Position numbers and translations under genes: made by a program | Source of the DNA: Protopterus annectens | Lineage: Eukaryota > Chordata > Ceratodontiformes > Protopteridae | Assembly (NCBI RefSeq): GCF_019279795.1 | Contig: NC_056743.1 | Coordinates: 625,265,248 to 625,329,247 of the forward strand | Length of the DNA: 64,000 bases | Direction of reading: 5' to 3' | Part shown: piece by piece, positions 31,287 through 42,996 of the stretch | How positions within the stretch are numbered: the first letter of the stretch is position 1 | Layout: each line of letters opens with the position of its first letter | Notes under the pieces: model-generated | What the model saw: the letters and a program-made list of their open reading frames with translations, nothing else | Told to the model about the DNA's origin: nothing | Databases searched by the model: none

Positions 31287-33449
31287 TTAGCCAGGCTTGG
31301 TGCAGTAGCAGTGCCTTTTAGACCCCAGGTGTAGTTTGAGCTTGGCTTTGAAGTGATTCAGGGAAGAAATTGAGGTAATCTCAGGGGGTAGAAGGTTCCA
31401 GGTTCTACCTAGGGAGTTGGACAGGAGAGAGTCACCGGCTAGGTTATTAGTTTTGTAAGTCTGGATGAGGACTTTGTTGGAAGAACGAAGTGGTCGTGGA
31501 TTGTTGTGCAGGGTGACTAGGTGTTTGAGTGAAGGGGTGTTTTCAGGGGTGTATATGATTTTGTGGACTATGATCAATTGGTTGTATCGCACTAGACTAG
31601 GAAGTTCGAGACAACCAAGCTGAGTTAGATTAATGCAGTGATGTGTTCTAAAAGGGAGCCCAGTGGTGAATCTGGCAATGTGATTGTAACAGGTAGTAAG
31701 TTTGTTTAGATTGGACTTATTGTTATTTAAAAGAAGAGGGGATGCGTACAGGAGAGTAGAGAGAAGATGAGAACGGGCAATGGAAACTTTGGCTATGGGA
31801 GTTAGAAAGTTCTTTAATCTGTACAGTGAACCTAGTTTTTTATTGATGGTTTTGATCAATTGGTTAACATGTAGGTCAAACTTTAAGTGGTTGTCAATAG
31901 TGACACCTAGAAGTTTAGTAGATGGGTCAGGAGAGATGATTGTGCCATCTTTGGATTTGATTGTGAAATTAATGGGGAGGGACTTTTGTGTTGGTAGGAA
32001 TATAAGCATTTTAGTCTTTTTGGGGTTTAGAATCAGGCGGTGGTTGGATAGCCAGTTTTCCATCGTGTTGAAGGTTGTTTGGGTACTTAGCTGCAACTTT
32101 GTAGGGGATGTAGCTGAGCAAATCAGTGTTGAGTCGTCTGCGTATTGGATGCAGTTAATTTTAGGAATGGCAGTGTGAAGATCATTGATGAAGATGGAGA
32201 ATAACAGAGGACCTAGTATGGACCCTTGTGGAACACCCAGGTTGTTTGGTAATAGGGTGGAAAGTTTAGAATGCCAGAGTACGGCTTGTTGTCTTTCACT
32301 TAGGTAGGACTCAAACCACTGAAGTGATTTTAGATTTAGACAGAGTGATTTTAGGGAGTGGATCAATAGTTGGTGATCCACCATATCAAAAGCTTTGGAC
32401 AGGTCCAGGAATAGGGCTGAAGAGATATGGTTGTTATTACGATGAAAGTTAATGGTGTTAGAGAAGGCTAATAGGGCTGCAGTGGTGCTGTGGTGAGGTC
32501 TGAAGCCATGTTGAGTGTCTGCCAGGAGATGGTTGTTTATTAAGTGGTGCATGAACTGTTTTTGGATACATTTTTCCATTATTTTGGCTAGGGGAGAGAG
32601 TATGGCTATTGGCCTATAATTGGATAGTTCAGTAGATCCTCCCCCTTTATGGAGAGGGATGACATAAGAAATATTCCAGATATTAGGAATATTAGCTTCT
32701 ATTAATGTGCAATTTATAAGTACTGAGATTGGATAGGCAATGGCGTCAGCAGATTTTTGTAGATATTCCGCTGGAAGTTGGTCAGCTGCGAGTGTGGTAG
32801 GTTTTAGTTTTCTGAGTAAGGTATGGATAAATGATGTAGCAATTGGTTGGAAGCTAAATTGTGGAAGATTTTTAGAGGTGGAGATGTTTGGGCTGTAGGG
32901 GCTAGGGGGCATGTTGCTGGCTAGGGTGTGGATAGTCTCAGTGAAGAAGCGATTAAAACTGTCTGCAACTTCTTCTAATGGTTTATCGGTGAGGGCCTCA
33001 GGTACAGGGGTAGTCTTTTTACCAGGGTGTATTAGATTGTTTAGTCCAGCCCAGAACTTTTGAGGGTTATTTTGTAGATTACTGTAGTATTGTTTTTTGT
33101 CAAGTAGTCTAAGTTTTTTAGTTTCATTCCTAAGTTGCCTGTAATCAGTTTGATCCTGAGGGAGTTTAGTAGTTCGCCATAAAGCCCAAGCTTTGTCTCT
33201 GAGCTTAATTTTAAGCCTGGCCTCTTTTGTGAGCCACGGTGCAGTTTTTGGCTTGTTTTTTTTAGAGCGGATAGGTGCATGAAAGTCAAGAATCTCAAGG
33301 AATTTTTTGTTAAAGTACTGTACTGCTTCTTCTAAGGGGAGGCATTTTAGCATAGACCAGTTGCAGGATTTTAGTTCAAGTTGGAATTTGGTTAAATCAA
33401 ATTTTTTTTGTTTCTGACATGTCTTAGTAGAGGTTGGTTGGGGTTGCAT
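31287..33449 (-). pseudogene. L2 reverse transcriptase, 720 open codons
   Basis: Open over 720 codons on the minus strand. Landmarks: PWLTKEARLKIKLRDKAWAL (pre-RT, near residue 70), LPAEYLQKSADAIAYPISVL (about 225), NYRPIAILSPLAKIMEKCIQ (about 275), QHGFRPHHSTTAALLAF (about 305) and ALFLDLSKAFDMVDHQLL (motif A, about 345). These continue with GVPQGSILGPLLFSIFINDL (motif B, about 405), IQYADDSTLICSA (motif C, catalytic DD, about 435) and LGVTIDNHLKFDLHVNQL (about 515). The C-terminus is GRTWNLLPPEITSISSLNHF. All catalytic residues of the RT are present. It joins the endonuclease only after a frame change near 33420, so as it stands the element is broken there. Confidence 0.9.
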
Positions 33450-34003
33450 ACTTTCTGCTTGATTATATATGTGAGATGGTGATCACTTAGACTATCAGAG
33501 AGAGTACCATATGTATACAGGTTGGGGTGATTGTTAATGAGTACCCAATCAAGTATACTTTCTTTCTGGTTGGGTTTACCAGTTCTAGTTGGAGTGTTAA
33601 TAACTTGCTTGAATGAATGCAAGTTAATATGAGTGGTAGGAGATTCAGAGGAACAAGTTCTCCAGTCAATATTAAGGTCACCGAGAAGTATGGTTTCTTG
33701 GGGGTAATGGATGGATGTCCAATGAAGGATGTCTTCTAGTGTAGCTATATTATTACCTGGGGGAATGTACACACAGATTATGTAGATATGTTTACTGTTA
33801 TTAAGTTTCAGTTTGGTGGCTAGGATTTCAGAATTATTGGTCTGAGGCGGTTGAATAACATCTGTAGTTAGAATCATATCAGATTTATATAGTACCGCTA
33901 CCCCACCCCCTTTTCTGAATGCTCGGTCCAGCCTGTGTATGTTATACCCAGGGGGAAGTATTTCATTATCAGAAGTGGAGGGTTTTAGGTCTCTGAGAGA
34001 CAC
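33392..34003 (-). pseudogene. L2 APE-type endonuclease
   Basis: Minus-strand frame of 203 codons with GGGVAVLYKSDMIL, IYIICVYIPPGNN, ETILLGDLNIDWRTCS, SILDWVLINNHPN and LSDHHLTYI. These are the hallmark blocks of apurinic-type endonucleases of L2/CR1 LINEs; GDLN-D and S-DH-L are catalytic motifs. It follows the 2A-bearing N-terminus after a frame change near 33995. It would nick the target to prime reverse transcription. Confidence 0.88.
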
Positions 34004-34482
34004 AGAATATCAGGGGCTAGATCAGCAAGGAGTGCATGAAGTTCATGCAGTTTGTTATTGATACTTCGGATGTTGAGATGACAGGTTAAGAGAGAGTTGG
34101 GTGGATGGGGAATTGTAGGAGTGTACCTTAAGTTGCTGATAGAGAGAGAGGATTTATTAATGTTGGTAGGGCCAGGGTTAGGGTGTATGTCCCCATCAAT
34201 TAACAGATTGAGTCTAAACTTAGAGATAAATTTCATAAATGTATCTATTATTTTACAGTATTGTTTGAGTCTAGGGTTGATTTTACTGGTGTGAGTGTGT
34301 TGGGAGTAGGAGCATGATATAAGAAGTGACTTGGTATTACTGATGTGATAAAAGTTGGTATGTTTGGTTTCAGGGTTGCTGGTATGACCATTTGAGGCAT
34401 GGAGTCCTAGGAGAGGTTGTGTTTCATATAAGGTTAAGAGGTATGGAGCTAGTAGGGTGGGTAGTAGAATGGAGTACCACAA
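33985..34482 (-). pseudogene. L2 N-terminal segment with 2A-like motif
   Basis: Minus-strand frame of 165 codons. Residues 1-20 are hydrophobic (MWYSILLPTLLAPYLL), possibly a signal-like segment. Residues 97-105 are GDIHPNPGP, a 2A-like ribosome-skipping motif (34194-34168). Immediately after comes the start of the endonuclease domain (LTCHLNIRSINNKLHEL, ILCLSET). In other LINEs such motifs sit in this place, between a short N-terminal peptide and the enzyme. The Met at 34482 lies in the palindromic junction and is probably not the authentic start. Confidence 0.75.
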
Positions 34483-34539
34483 TATTAACCTTTCATCTTT
34501 TGGCTTGAATTCAAGCCAAAAGATGAAAGGTTAATATTG
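34480..34539. repeat. 60-bp perfect palindrome at L2 5' junction
   Basis: The left half ends TTTTGGCTTGAA and the right half begins TTCAAGCCAAAA; every base from 34480 to 34539 pairs. The right half is coding sequence of the R4-like LINE (it leads into PKDERLILAAQDSGLL). The left half is thus an inverted copy of target DNA placed between the L2 and its target. Confidence 0.95.
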
Positions 34540-34544
34540 GCGGC

Positions 34545-35200
34545 CCAAGATAGTGGACTGCTTACACATTGGTTTACATAGTCCATTGAGCATGTGGGAG
34601 ATACAAATGTTATCTTTGTAAAACAGAATTGGAAACAGTTGCACACCTTGTTGCTGGTTGTGACATACTAACGGCAGAAGGACTGCATATTGAAAGACAT
34701 AATAATGTGGCAAGACTGTTGCACTGGGGATTATGCAAACATTACAATATTGAAGTAGCTGAAAACCACTGGAAACATGAGCCACAAAGCATCATAGAAA
34801 ATGAAGAAGTCTACGTCACATGGGATCACCCATTACCAACAGTTCAAAAGATAGATGCAAGAAAACCAGATATAGTGGTACATGAAAATAATACAAAAGT
34901 AGCGCTGACCATTGAAATCATAACACCCAGTGACTACGGTCTCATTATTACAGACAGAGAGACACAAAGTCATAAAATATCAGGATTTGCAGGCAGAAAT
35001 AAGAGCAATGTGGAAGAAAGATATCCAGACAGTTCCAATAGTAGTAGGAGCAACAGGTCTTATAATAAAATAGTCTACAATCACATTTAGATATGTTACC
35101 GATGCATGTCACTCTGTACGAACTGCAGAAGGAGTCATTACTGGATGCATTGCAGGTGCTGCAAAGAGTACTTCTGGCTGACATCAAACACTGAAAAATA
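34545..35200 (+). pseudogene. R4/Dong-like zinc knuckle and restriction-like endonuclease
   Basis: The region resumes the R4-like protein after the L2. It opens with AAQDSGLLTHW and passes a knuckle ending ETVAHLVAGC (34629 onward, the HxxxxC half; the first Cys pair is decayed). HIERHNNVARLLHWGLCKHY follows. Then come the endonuclease core ARKPDIVVHENNTKVALTIE and IITPSDYGL, in which PD...E.. is the PD-(D/E)xK-type site of restriction-like endonucleases. The end, in another frame near 35090-35180, reads LPMHVTLYELQKESLLDALQ, the known C-terminus of this group. This domain cuts the target site. It is open for 153 codons and then frame-broken. Confidence 0.82.
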
Positions 35201-35230
35201 CTAATTTGATGAACTTTAATCATACTTTGT

Positions 35231-35550
35231 CTTAGGAATGGGGTCCATTCTCATGGTATTATAAACCCAAAAGATTTGGAGAAATTTTACAACATAACAA
35301 ATTTTGCTGAGGTTCTGGTAGCCATCAATAGCACACAAGTTGCTATCAAGGCCATACCTGTCCCATATAATGTTCAATATATCAAGTGGACAGACTTCTA
35401 CTCTATCAACTGCAAACTGGTATGCAAGACACAAGGTATCACCAAGCAGTTTCCATGATTCCCACATCTGGCAAACATGTGACTTCTGCTATCATTTTGC
35501 CAGGTAACTTTCCACGGGACATCTAGTTGATAGTTAGATACATTAGATAC

Positions 35551-35552
<2 letters not shown>
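35231..35552. other. No recognised element
   Basis: Flank of the R4-like LINE; small frames on both strands without motifs. Confidence 0.4.

Positions 35553-35640
<88 letters not shown>
35553..35640 (+). repeat. (TA)n microsatellite
   Basis: About 43 TA units with one AA interruption; the (IY)n peptide frame across it is spurious. Confidence 0.97.
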
Positions 35641-35641
<1 letters not shown>

Positions 35642-38600
35642 CCTAGTCAAGCAGGCAGCAAGCTGTATATAATTTTGCCCACTCCTGTTAATTGCAGGTG
35701 ATACTGTACATGTGCTATAACCTTGGATGAGGATCCCCCCCCCCAAACCTCCAGACCACAACAAGAATGCTGACAACACCAGACGTTTGCAGACATGGAA
35801 CACTGCTGAATTTGTGTTCAGACTCCTAAAGGGAAGGTTTTGCTGCTTGAATACATCTGATGGTGTAGTATAATATACATTTGAAATTTGTAAGCCTATT
35901 TGTGGTGTACAGTGTGTTACATAGTAAGGTACAAACTCGATGTTTGTAGTGCAGGTGTCCAGCTGCTGATTCACCTCAGCAATAAGCAGGATCCAACATC
36001 ATGCTGGGAAACACCTTTGCCACTTTCAGGAGAGGAGTCTTCACCCCCTCTCTTAAGAGGGAGACACACAGGGCATCAGTCACTAATCCAGGTCACCTCC
36101 TATAGAGGACTTCTACCCTCCCAACCTCTGCTGACAGGTAGACATCATAGCATTTGTAAGCCAGCACCAGATGCAGCATCTGGTAGAAATGGAGGTGGTT
36201 TGTCCTGCTTCTCCTCTTCCACAACTGGACCGACAGAAAGGTGACAGAATAGGAAAGAATCATCAAACGCATGTCTGCAACACTTTTACTCAGGAGGTAC
36301 ATGCCATGTGTCTGCCTCTTAGGAGGGTTTGGAAGAAGGCTTCTCTCCTGCCTGATGTTGGTTGCTGTTCACCACAAGAGATGTGAACTGGACTGCTAGA
36401 AAGCATACACATACCTCACTCTGTACAGATGTTCTTCCCTTCTTTGATTGCTAATAATTTTCAGTTGCCAATCCCCTGGAAAACAAAGTACTTAATATTA
36501 AGTATACATAAACAATAATTAAGGCAGTAGAAGGCAGTGTTACAGAAAAATACTTGCTTGTTTTGCATTTCTACCTCCATCTACTGAACCTCTGCCTCCC
36601 ATTGGTGAAGCAGTTTGGGGTGACAGGTGGCTGTACCAATGCATACATTGCTCACCAGAATGGGTGATGCCAGTAGCATCACTCAACATTCCTGCCAGCT
36701 TAAGTCAGGCATCTACTTCTTTCAAAGGGCCATCATAATGGCTCTCACTAAAGTTTCACTGTAGGTAGAACAGGGAAATCCTGCTGGCCCTGGCATGCCA
36801 TGCTGGAGTCTTGCATTTACCAATCCCTTTAGTAGCCACAGCCACTCAATCAAGTTCATTTGTGGAGCAGAATGATAGCACTATGTGCACATGTGCATGT
36901 CTGGGAATCATGTGTCCTGCAATGTAGGTCTGCATTGCAGAGCTACACATGTATGATTGCCATATGCATAAACATACAGGTCACATGGCTTGTGCCCACT
37001 GTGATGTGCTCAGTGTACAGCATACCATGATATGTACATGTAGTGCATTACACACTATTGGAGTTGAAAGGCAGTGGCACTAACTGGATTCATTAGCATA
37101 ACTACCTTACTAATTACCACCTGTTAGCTCAATATAATATATTGCTGACATTTTGCACAACACAGCTTACAACTGTATGTCTTCAAAAGAGAGGCATTTG
37201 ACTAAAGCCTCTGTAGGCATGGAGCTTCACAGAGCTAAAGAAGGAGTTCTAACTGATAATGCACATCAACAACAACAGCATGTAAGTGAAGATGTGTCTG
37301 TGTATAGCACTAAGTACAACTAATGACTACATGTATAAAGTCATCCTGTACACACCCACAGACATGTTTTGCCTACAGTTATACAGGTAATGACATGGCC
37401 ACCTGAGTGAAGCAGTGAGTCAAATGGTTGATTAGCCAGGATAATGTATTGCTACTACAGTATCTCTCCACACATGGCATGCACCTCCTGGGCAAAGATG
37501 CCGCAGACAAGCATTACTGAGACCAGGTATGACATGGACTGGTTCAGGATGTGCATACTTTGGGTGGCCAGGTTACCAGTATGATATTATGTGCAAAGAA
37601 AACTAATGAGTACACTGTGACAGACTTGTCAACCACAGAGGAGGACCACAACATAGAAGCGTTCACTGAAGTCAGTAAGTCTGTGGTATCTCTTACTCAC
37701 CAGGGGAGTTGATCCCCATACCTGGATCAGGGCTTGGATGTAGGAGCTGGTCTGACATTAAGCACCCATGTGTCAGTAGAGAAAGCATCAGGTTAGTAAT
37801 GGTCATTACTATGTACTACAGCACACTCCATTGGATGTTTGAAGTGAAAAGACTGACTGAGCCCTACCTGGACATCTCCCCTTCCAGGCACCTCCTATTT
37901 ACAACTGCAAAAACCTACATGACATGACATTTCTGTCAAAATGTGCTATAGTGGTATATATTCCTGTGCAGCAGTATGCATGCCATAGAGGTTATAGAAG
38001 TATATGCTTGTGGGTTAACAATGGTGTCATGTTTGTTCAGGTTTTCACAGGTTCCACTGATGGAGGGCTCAGTACAACAGGACAACACATGGCTCACTTC
38101 AGCATGACCCCTGTGTTTGGCAATGATGGCAACATGTGGGTGGCCCAGTATGATCAGACAATGGCACTGTCTGCAACACTATGGAGGTATGAATCATCCA
38201 CATCCACCATTACAAAGGCCCCTGTATAGGTACAGACTGAGCACACAGCCTCAAAAATGCATGACAGACATACTTTATTTGAGAATTCCTCATGCGTTCC
38301 ACCTCTGTTGTTGGCCACACAGCATCACACTTTCACTTTCTTAATTGATTGGGTATAGACACAGAAGGCTGATATTGCTATAACTGCAGATCTGTCCTAG
38401 ATATGGCTACAACACTTGGAATTAACCAGGAGATGAGCAGGTAGGTGATCTAGGCAGTGTAGGCTGCTACCCGCAGTATTATGGAGATGGTAAGTGTGCA
38501 CTATGCCTTTTTAGGAAGACGTACACCAACTGCATAAATTATGACATGTATATGGGGATAGAGAGTACACAGTGCTCCTGAGGTCATAGGTAGCAAATGT

Positions 38601-39445
38601 TTCCTCTGTAGGTGCCTTCATGACATAAATTGTGACTCCCTCAGCAGGTCATTCAATCCATGACAATGGGAGGCTCCAGATGCAAGGTGGTCAAGCACAG
38701 GTTATCTCATCTCAAAATACACAGATCATTGGTGACGCTAAATCAGTGTCACTTGTGGGTACACAGCCTGCTATGTTTAGTAGTGTGTTTCATCCAAATC
38801 ATGGACTGCACTGCTCCAACAGCTGAACACCTGTGACACCTCATCACGTTATACATGCATGGTCCTGTAGCTCTATCCCTTCACATTTACTGTGGACACA
38901 TGGCCTCAAACTCCTCCCCTAATCATGGATGTTGTCCTGGTCATGAGTGATTCCATCCCAGCTAAACATATAGGATGCACTGCCAGGATGCATATGCACA
39001 GTCCTGTAGTTCTACACCTTCCGTACTAAGGGCCACATCAAGCTCTGACAATGCAAACCTACACAGTGGACACCATCAATGGTCACATTGTGGCAATATG
39101 TCCCCGCTCCTTGTGAGTGAGATCTGTGACTCCACACAGCCTCCCAAAGAATATGGCTACCATGTTCACCTCCCATGGCCCTATCCAATATTATAGTGTT
39201 GCAGTCACTTTCACTATAGCTCTCGAACCTGTGTAAGTGATGATGATGGTGCCCGATACACAACCTAACCCATGTGGGTATGATGATGTCTGATGTAAGT
39301 GGGTCAGTCCATGCACTTCCCTTTGTATCCTGGGTATGATACCTATGCATCTTTGCCAGTGCTGAAATATATTTCACCCACCTTTGTCTTGGCTACCATA
39401 TAGTTGTTGCAAGCTCTTCCTGCTGACTCTTCACCCTGACCTTCT
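35641..39445. other. No certain feature; possible Harbinger 3' flank
   Basis: TG/CA-rich DNA with many short frames on both strands. It may belong to the Harbinger element whose transposase relic lies just above, but I found neither the Myb-like second gene nor terminal inverted repeats. No LINE or SINE recognised. Confidence 0.35.
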
Positions 39446-40420
39446 CCTGATGTGATTGGTATCTAAGGCCCTGTCATAATGCTCATGTGCTGCTCCAGTT
39501 GTTTGCAAAATGCCATACTCTGGAGCATGGTGAACATAATAAATATTTTGTTGCCTGTTTCTGAACTGCACTGCAGTATCCCTCCTGAAGCATCTAGACA
39601 TTGGAAGGATCCCTTCAGTAGTCTAAAAACACACTCTACTATGTGTTGCATTTCAACATGATCTGTGTAATAAGCCATTTGTTACACAGTTTGGAGGATT
39701 CATATCAGGATTATCAAACAGAATCATCAACCAGTACCCTGGGGCATATTCAACACTGTATCCAGCACACAGCAAATGACATGTTATATGTGGTCTGCTC
39801 CCTGTTTGTATAGTACCTGCATGTGTGGGCTTGTCTAGCATACATGTATGCATGTGTGCACTTTCCAATCCTTTGAATATGCACTATGTGTGTGAATCAT
39901 GAGAACTGCCTGAATGGCTCATAGACATATTATAAATAATACTCTGGACAATACAGACCACCAGACAGTTCTGGGGGTTGATGTCCATCATTTATTGTAT
40001 CACAGATCATCTGGATCATCTGAGACATGGATAACGTGTGCAATCTATGGCTATCTGGGCCACAGGAAAATAAGCCACATCATAAAAGGCTCACATGGTT
40101 TTGGTATTCTTCTCCACTATCCTGGTGAACCAGGTATGCTTTTCCACATATCAAGGGCCAAGTTTAGGTTTTGTGTGGCTGATCTCCTGTGATATCCCTA
40201 ACATGACCTCCACTGGTTACTGGAAGATTCCTGTACCTACTATGACTAAAGCTACATAGACCTTTGTATCTGGTGGAAGGGGCATACCATGTGTCTTACT
40301 CTATTCTATTTGTGGGTGATACATTTAGACTGGTTCACTTACAGCATCTCTCTCTACTCAGAAATGGTCTACATTCTGTTTGTTAATGAACTGGTGGTAA
40401 GTCAGGCTCTGTCTGTACAT
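39446..40420 (-). pseudogene. PIF/Harbinger transposase relic
   Basis: Minus-strand relic of a Harbinger-type DDE transposase. From N to C: KTHGMPLPPDTKVYVAL then VIVGTGIFQ and GISQEI (40310-40180; the helix-turn-helix region, compare 'ATGSFQ...GISQSSVSR'). Next are AYFPVAQIAIDCT (first catalytic Asp, near 40050), SGSSHDSHT (near 39905, compare PGSSHD), YAPGYWLMILFDNPDMNPP (near 39740) and LLKGSFQCLDASGGILQ (near 39610, after the catalytic Glu: compare ERAFGLLKGRFRCLD). Several stops and frame changes lie between blocks. Host relatives (HARBI1) share these motifs, but the decay argues for a transposon. Confidence 0.72.
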
Positions 40421-41231
40421 CCTGCGGTGATGCAGATTGACATGGTGTGTGACACTGTAGGTGCTGGCACCAGTGACACCTCCGAATACTGCTACCATGT
40501 TACTGCTGCTGCTATTTCTATCCTGGCTTGTGTTGTACATTCCAAATCCTGATATTCGGAATGCGTATGGACCACTCTTCAATGTACTATACTTCTGCAC
40601 TGGTCCACCATTTTTCATTCCTTCATTTGCACAATCCATGTGTCTCATTTAAATGTGTTCATTTACGTGTCACTATGCATGCATTAGCATGAAGCTGTTT
40701 ATTCATGCAGTCTGTGTCTTAGAATTGCCCACTCCCTGTTCATGGCTGCTACTAATTTGTACGGCATAATGAGCTAACTGCCAGCGATTCCCAGGCTGTC
40801 TGTCCATACTGAGATACTTTAAGGATTCAAAAAGCAAACAGTTACAACACAAAATATATTCTGGAAGACAAAAACGTACTCATAAATGCCATTTATTAGT
40901 TTAAATAACTATAAGATACATACTATTAAAAAAAACAGAAAATAATTGATAACATTTTTAAAAAAATACAAAACTGTTAGCTTTTCAGTGATGCAGTACA
41001 CTTGTCTTTCCTCAGGTCCGATGGTAGGTGATATGCAGAAATGGACTATCCAAATGCTTTACTGTTTGATATCAGCTGTCATGAATATGGGTAGACAGAA
41101 ATATGATACAAATTGGATTGTGCACAGAACATCAGTCCCTAACTTTGCTGTTTATACATTTCTAGAGATGTATGTGGCTGTAAGGCTAGGTAAATATAAT
41201 CATATCTATAAATTAAACATAAATATATTAT
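40421..41231. other. No recognised element
   Basis: Flank between the Harbinger relic and a CR1. A-rich patch at 40925-40975. Confidence 0.4.
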
Positions 41232-42996
41232 AAATACACTAAAAACAACCACAAAGCCTTATATAGTTATATCAAGGCTCTCCATGGCAATACCCAGATT
41301 TGCTCTGAGTTACTGCACAATGGTACCTCCTACACTGAGCCAATAGATATTGCCAGCATACTGGCTGACAGATTCAGTGCCAACTTTACCCCTCTCTCTT
41401 CCTCTAAAAGACCAATCTCAATACCAGAAGAATGCCAGGCACCCAACATTACTGCAGCACAGGTTAAAGCTGCATTGTCTAAGGCCAATAATACAGCTTC
41501 CATGGGACCCAACAATACCCCTGGCTGTGTTCCACATGAATTACAAAGTGAACTGGCACCATATCTGTGTGCTGTGTTCACTCACAGCCTCACCTCAGGC
41601 TTTGTCCCTACTGAATGGAGCACTGCTACAGTCATCCCTCTCCATAAAAGAGAAGCGACTACAGACCCTGGAAATTATCGCCCCATTAACCTGACAAGTC
41701 TGATAAGTAAGGCTATGGAGTGCATCATCATGGTTGACTTCTTTGAGTCAGTCACCAGAGCACTGGATGAAGGTAAGGCAGTTCATACAGCCTACCTTGA
41801 TCTGACCAAGGCCTTTGATACCATTCCTCACTCAGGAATTATTGATAAACTCAGCAAACTAGGCATCAACCCCTATATCATTAGGTGGGTTGCAAACTGG
41901 CTCACAGCTAGAACTCACAGTGTGAAAGTAGCGGACTTCAAGTCAGATTGCTGACCAATCACAAGTGGAGTCTCACAGTGGATTGGTCCTGGGTCCTCTT
42001 CTGTTTGGCATCTACTTCTCAGAAGTCCAGGCCAACACAGAGGGACTCTGGCTGACCAGATTTGCAGATGACAGCAAGCTAGGAGCCATTATTAACTCCC
42101 CAAGTGATGCAGACATCCTACAGAAAGGCCGCATTGAAATCAATGACTGGTGTCGAAACCATGGCCTTAAGCTTAATGCCAAAAAATGCGTAGTCATCCC
42201 CTTTGGGAAAAAACTCAGTTCCCACTAATTACCACATCGATGGTAGCCCACTGAACACTGAAGGCGTTATAAGAGATCTGTGACACAGGTTGACAGCAAC
42301 CTCTCCTTTGACCACCACATTGCCATTGTGGTCAAAAAGTCCTTCTATATGGCACATCTCATTACCAAGGGTTTTGCATCCAGGAAGAAAGAGGTCATCA
42401 TTTCTCTCTACTCTTCCCTAATTAGACCAATCATAGAGTATAATGTCTCAATTGGCATGTACCTCACTAGACACCTGCAACAGCTGGAGAGGCCACAAAA
42501 GTACCTCATGAAGAGGATCCTTAAACACATGTCCTACATGGACAGACTCAAAAAAACTCCAGCTATTCTCTGTCTCATATCGTCTACTAAGAGGTGATTT
42601 CTGCTTGACTTACAAAGCCATTTCTGACCCAGCTCTGTTAGAAATGTTTCATCAAAGAAATCCCAATCCCTCCACACCACATGCTCCAGAGACTTCAACC
42701 TCATTACCACAATCAACAGAACATGCTGGAGGGACAAGTTCATAACCCAGAGACTACCCATGCTCTGGAATAGACTTCCCATACATGTCAAGCAGAGCAC
42801 CTCACTAGCCCTCTTCAAGCAAAATCTTGATGAGTGGATGGGTAATAGAAAGTTCACCCCGGGAATCACTCCAGTGGCTCTACTTGACAGAGACACCGGG
42901 AACTAATGATGGGCAGCACAATGCCAGGGCACTTCTATGGGCTAGGCTTGTAAAGGCCCCAGGGACATTAGCCTAGTACACACCTATGAACCTATG
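41232..42996 (+). mobile_element. CR1-clade LINE, 5'-truncated (copy C)
   Basis: The longest CR1 copy in the window. Starts in the linker (NNHKALYSYIKALHG). The RT blocks are MGPNNTPGCVPHEL, NYRPINLTSLISKAMECII, AYLDLTKAFDTIPHSGIIDK (motif A, 41790-41850), a damaged motif B near 41960, and RFADDSKLGAII (motif C, 42058-42095). The C-terminal half continues with SLIRPIIEYNVSIGMYLTR and LWNRLPIHVKQSTSLALF in shifting frames. The 3' tail ends GCCTAGTACACACCTATGAA then CCTATGA at 42996. About half a dozen frame breaks. Confidence 0.87.

Larger units (their letters stand above)
30965..34480 (-). mobile_element. L2-clade LINE, nearly complete (copy C)
   Basis: A 3.5-kb minus-strand L2 nested in the R4-like LINE. 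The 3' end (30965-31035) has the tail GGAGCTTTTCTCCCCGGGCC, TGAAAATGG and CCCGGTTAACAAATGTAAAA, then (AATA)n. Coding extends from the 5' junction (34480) through a 2A-like motif, an APE endonuclease and a complete RT with only two frame changes (near 33995 and 33420). It is the youngest large element in this part of the window and the best reference copy of its family. The 5' junction forms a perfect palindrome with the host LINE (34480-34539). Copy A extends further 5', so this one is mildly truncated. Confidence 0.9.
26936..35230 (+). mobile_element. R4/Dong-like LINE with restriction-like endonuclease, interrupted
   Basis: A plus-strand non-LTR retrotransposon of the early-branching type that carries its endonuclease at the C-terminus. 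Parts in order: N-terminal region (26990-28640; CYYYARSPEFPDKRYTERL near 27020; RTGRNRMSPWKYRIEKTIKQ near 28520); pre-RT (29126-29252); RT (29640-30520); RT thumb (30560-30960); zinc knuckle and endonuclease (34545-35190). Later insertions are a V-SINE (28696-28964) and a minus-strand L2 (30965-34480). Removing these leaves about 4.3 kb, close to a full-length element. The frame has many breaks, and the RT active site reads FVED instead of the usual MDD or ADD. It is the oldest layer here. Confidence 0.8.

Noticed and set aside
35552-35974. Minus-strand frame ending in an (IY)n peptide
   Set aside because: The end is a TA microsatellite and the rest lacks motifs.
36000-39300. Many short frames on both strands, e.g. 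37924-38229 and 39012-39377
   Set aside because: No shared motifs, no codon logic, and no splice context; possibly Harbinger flank.
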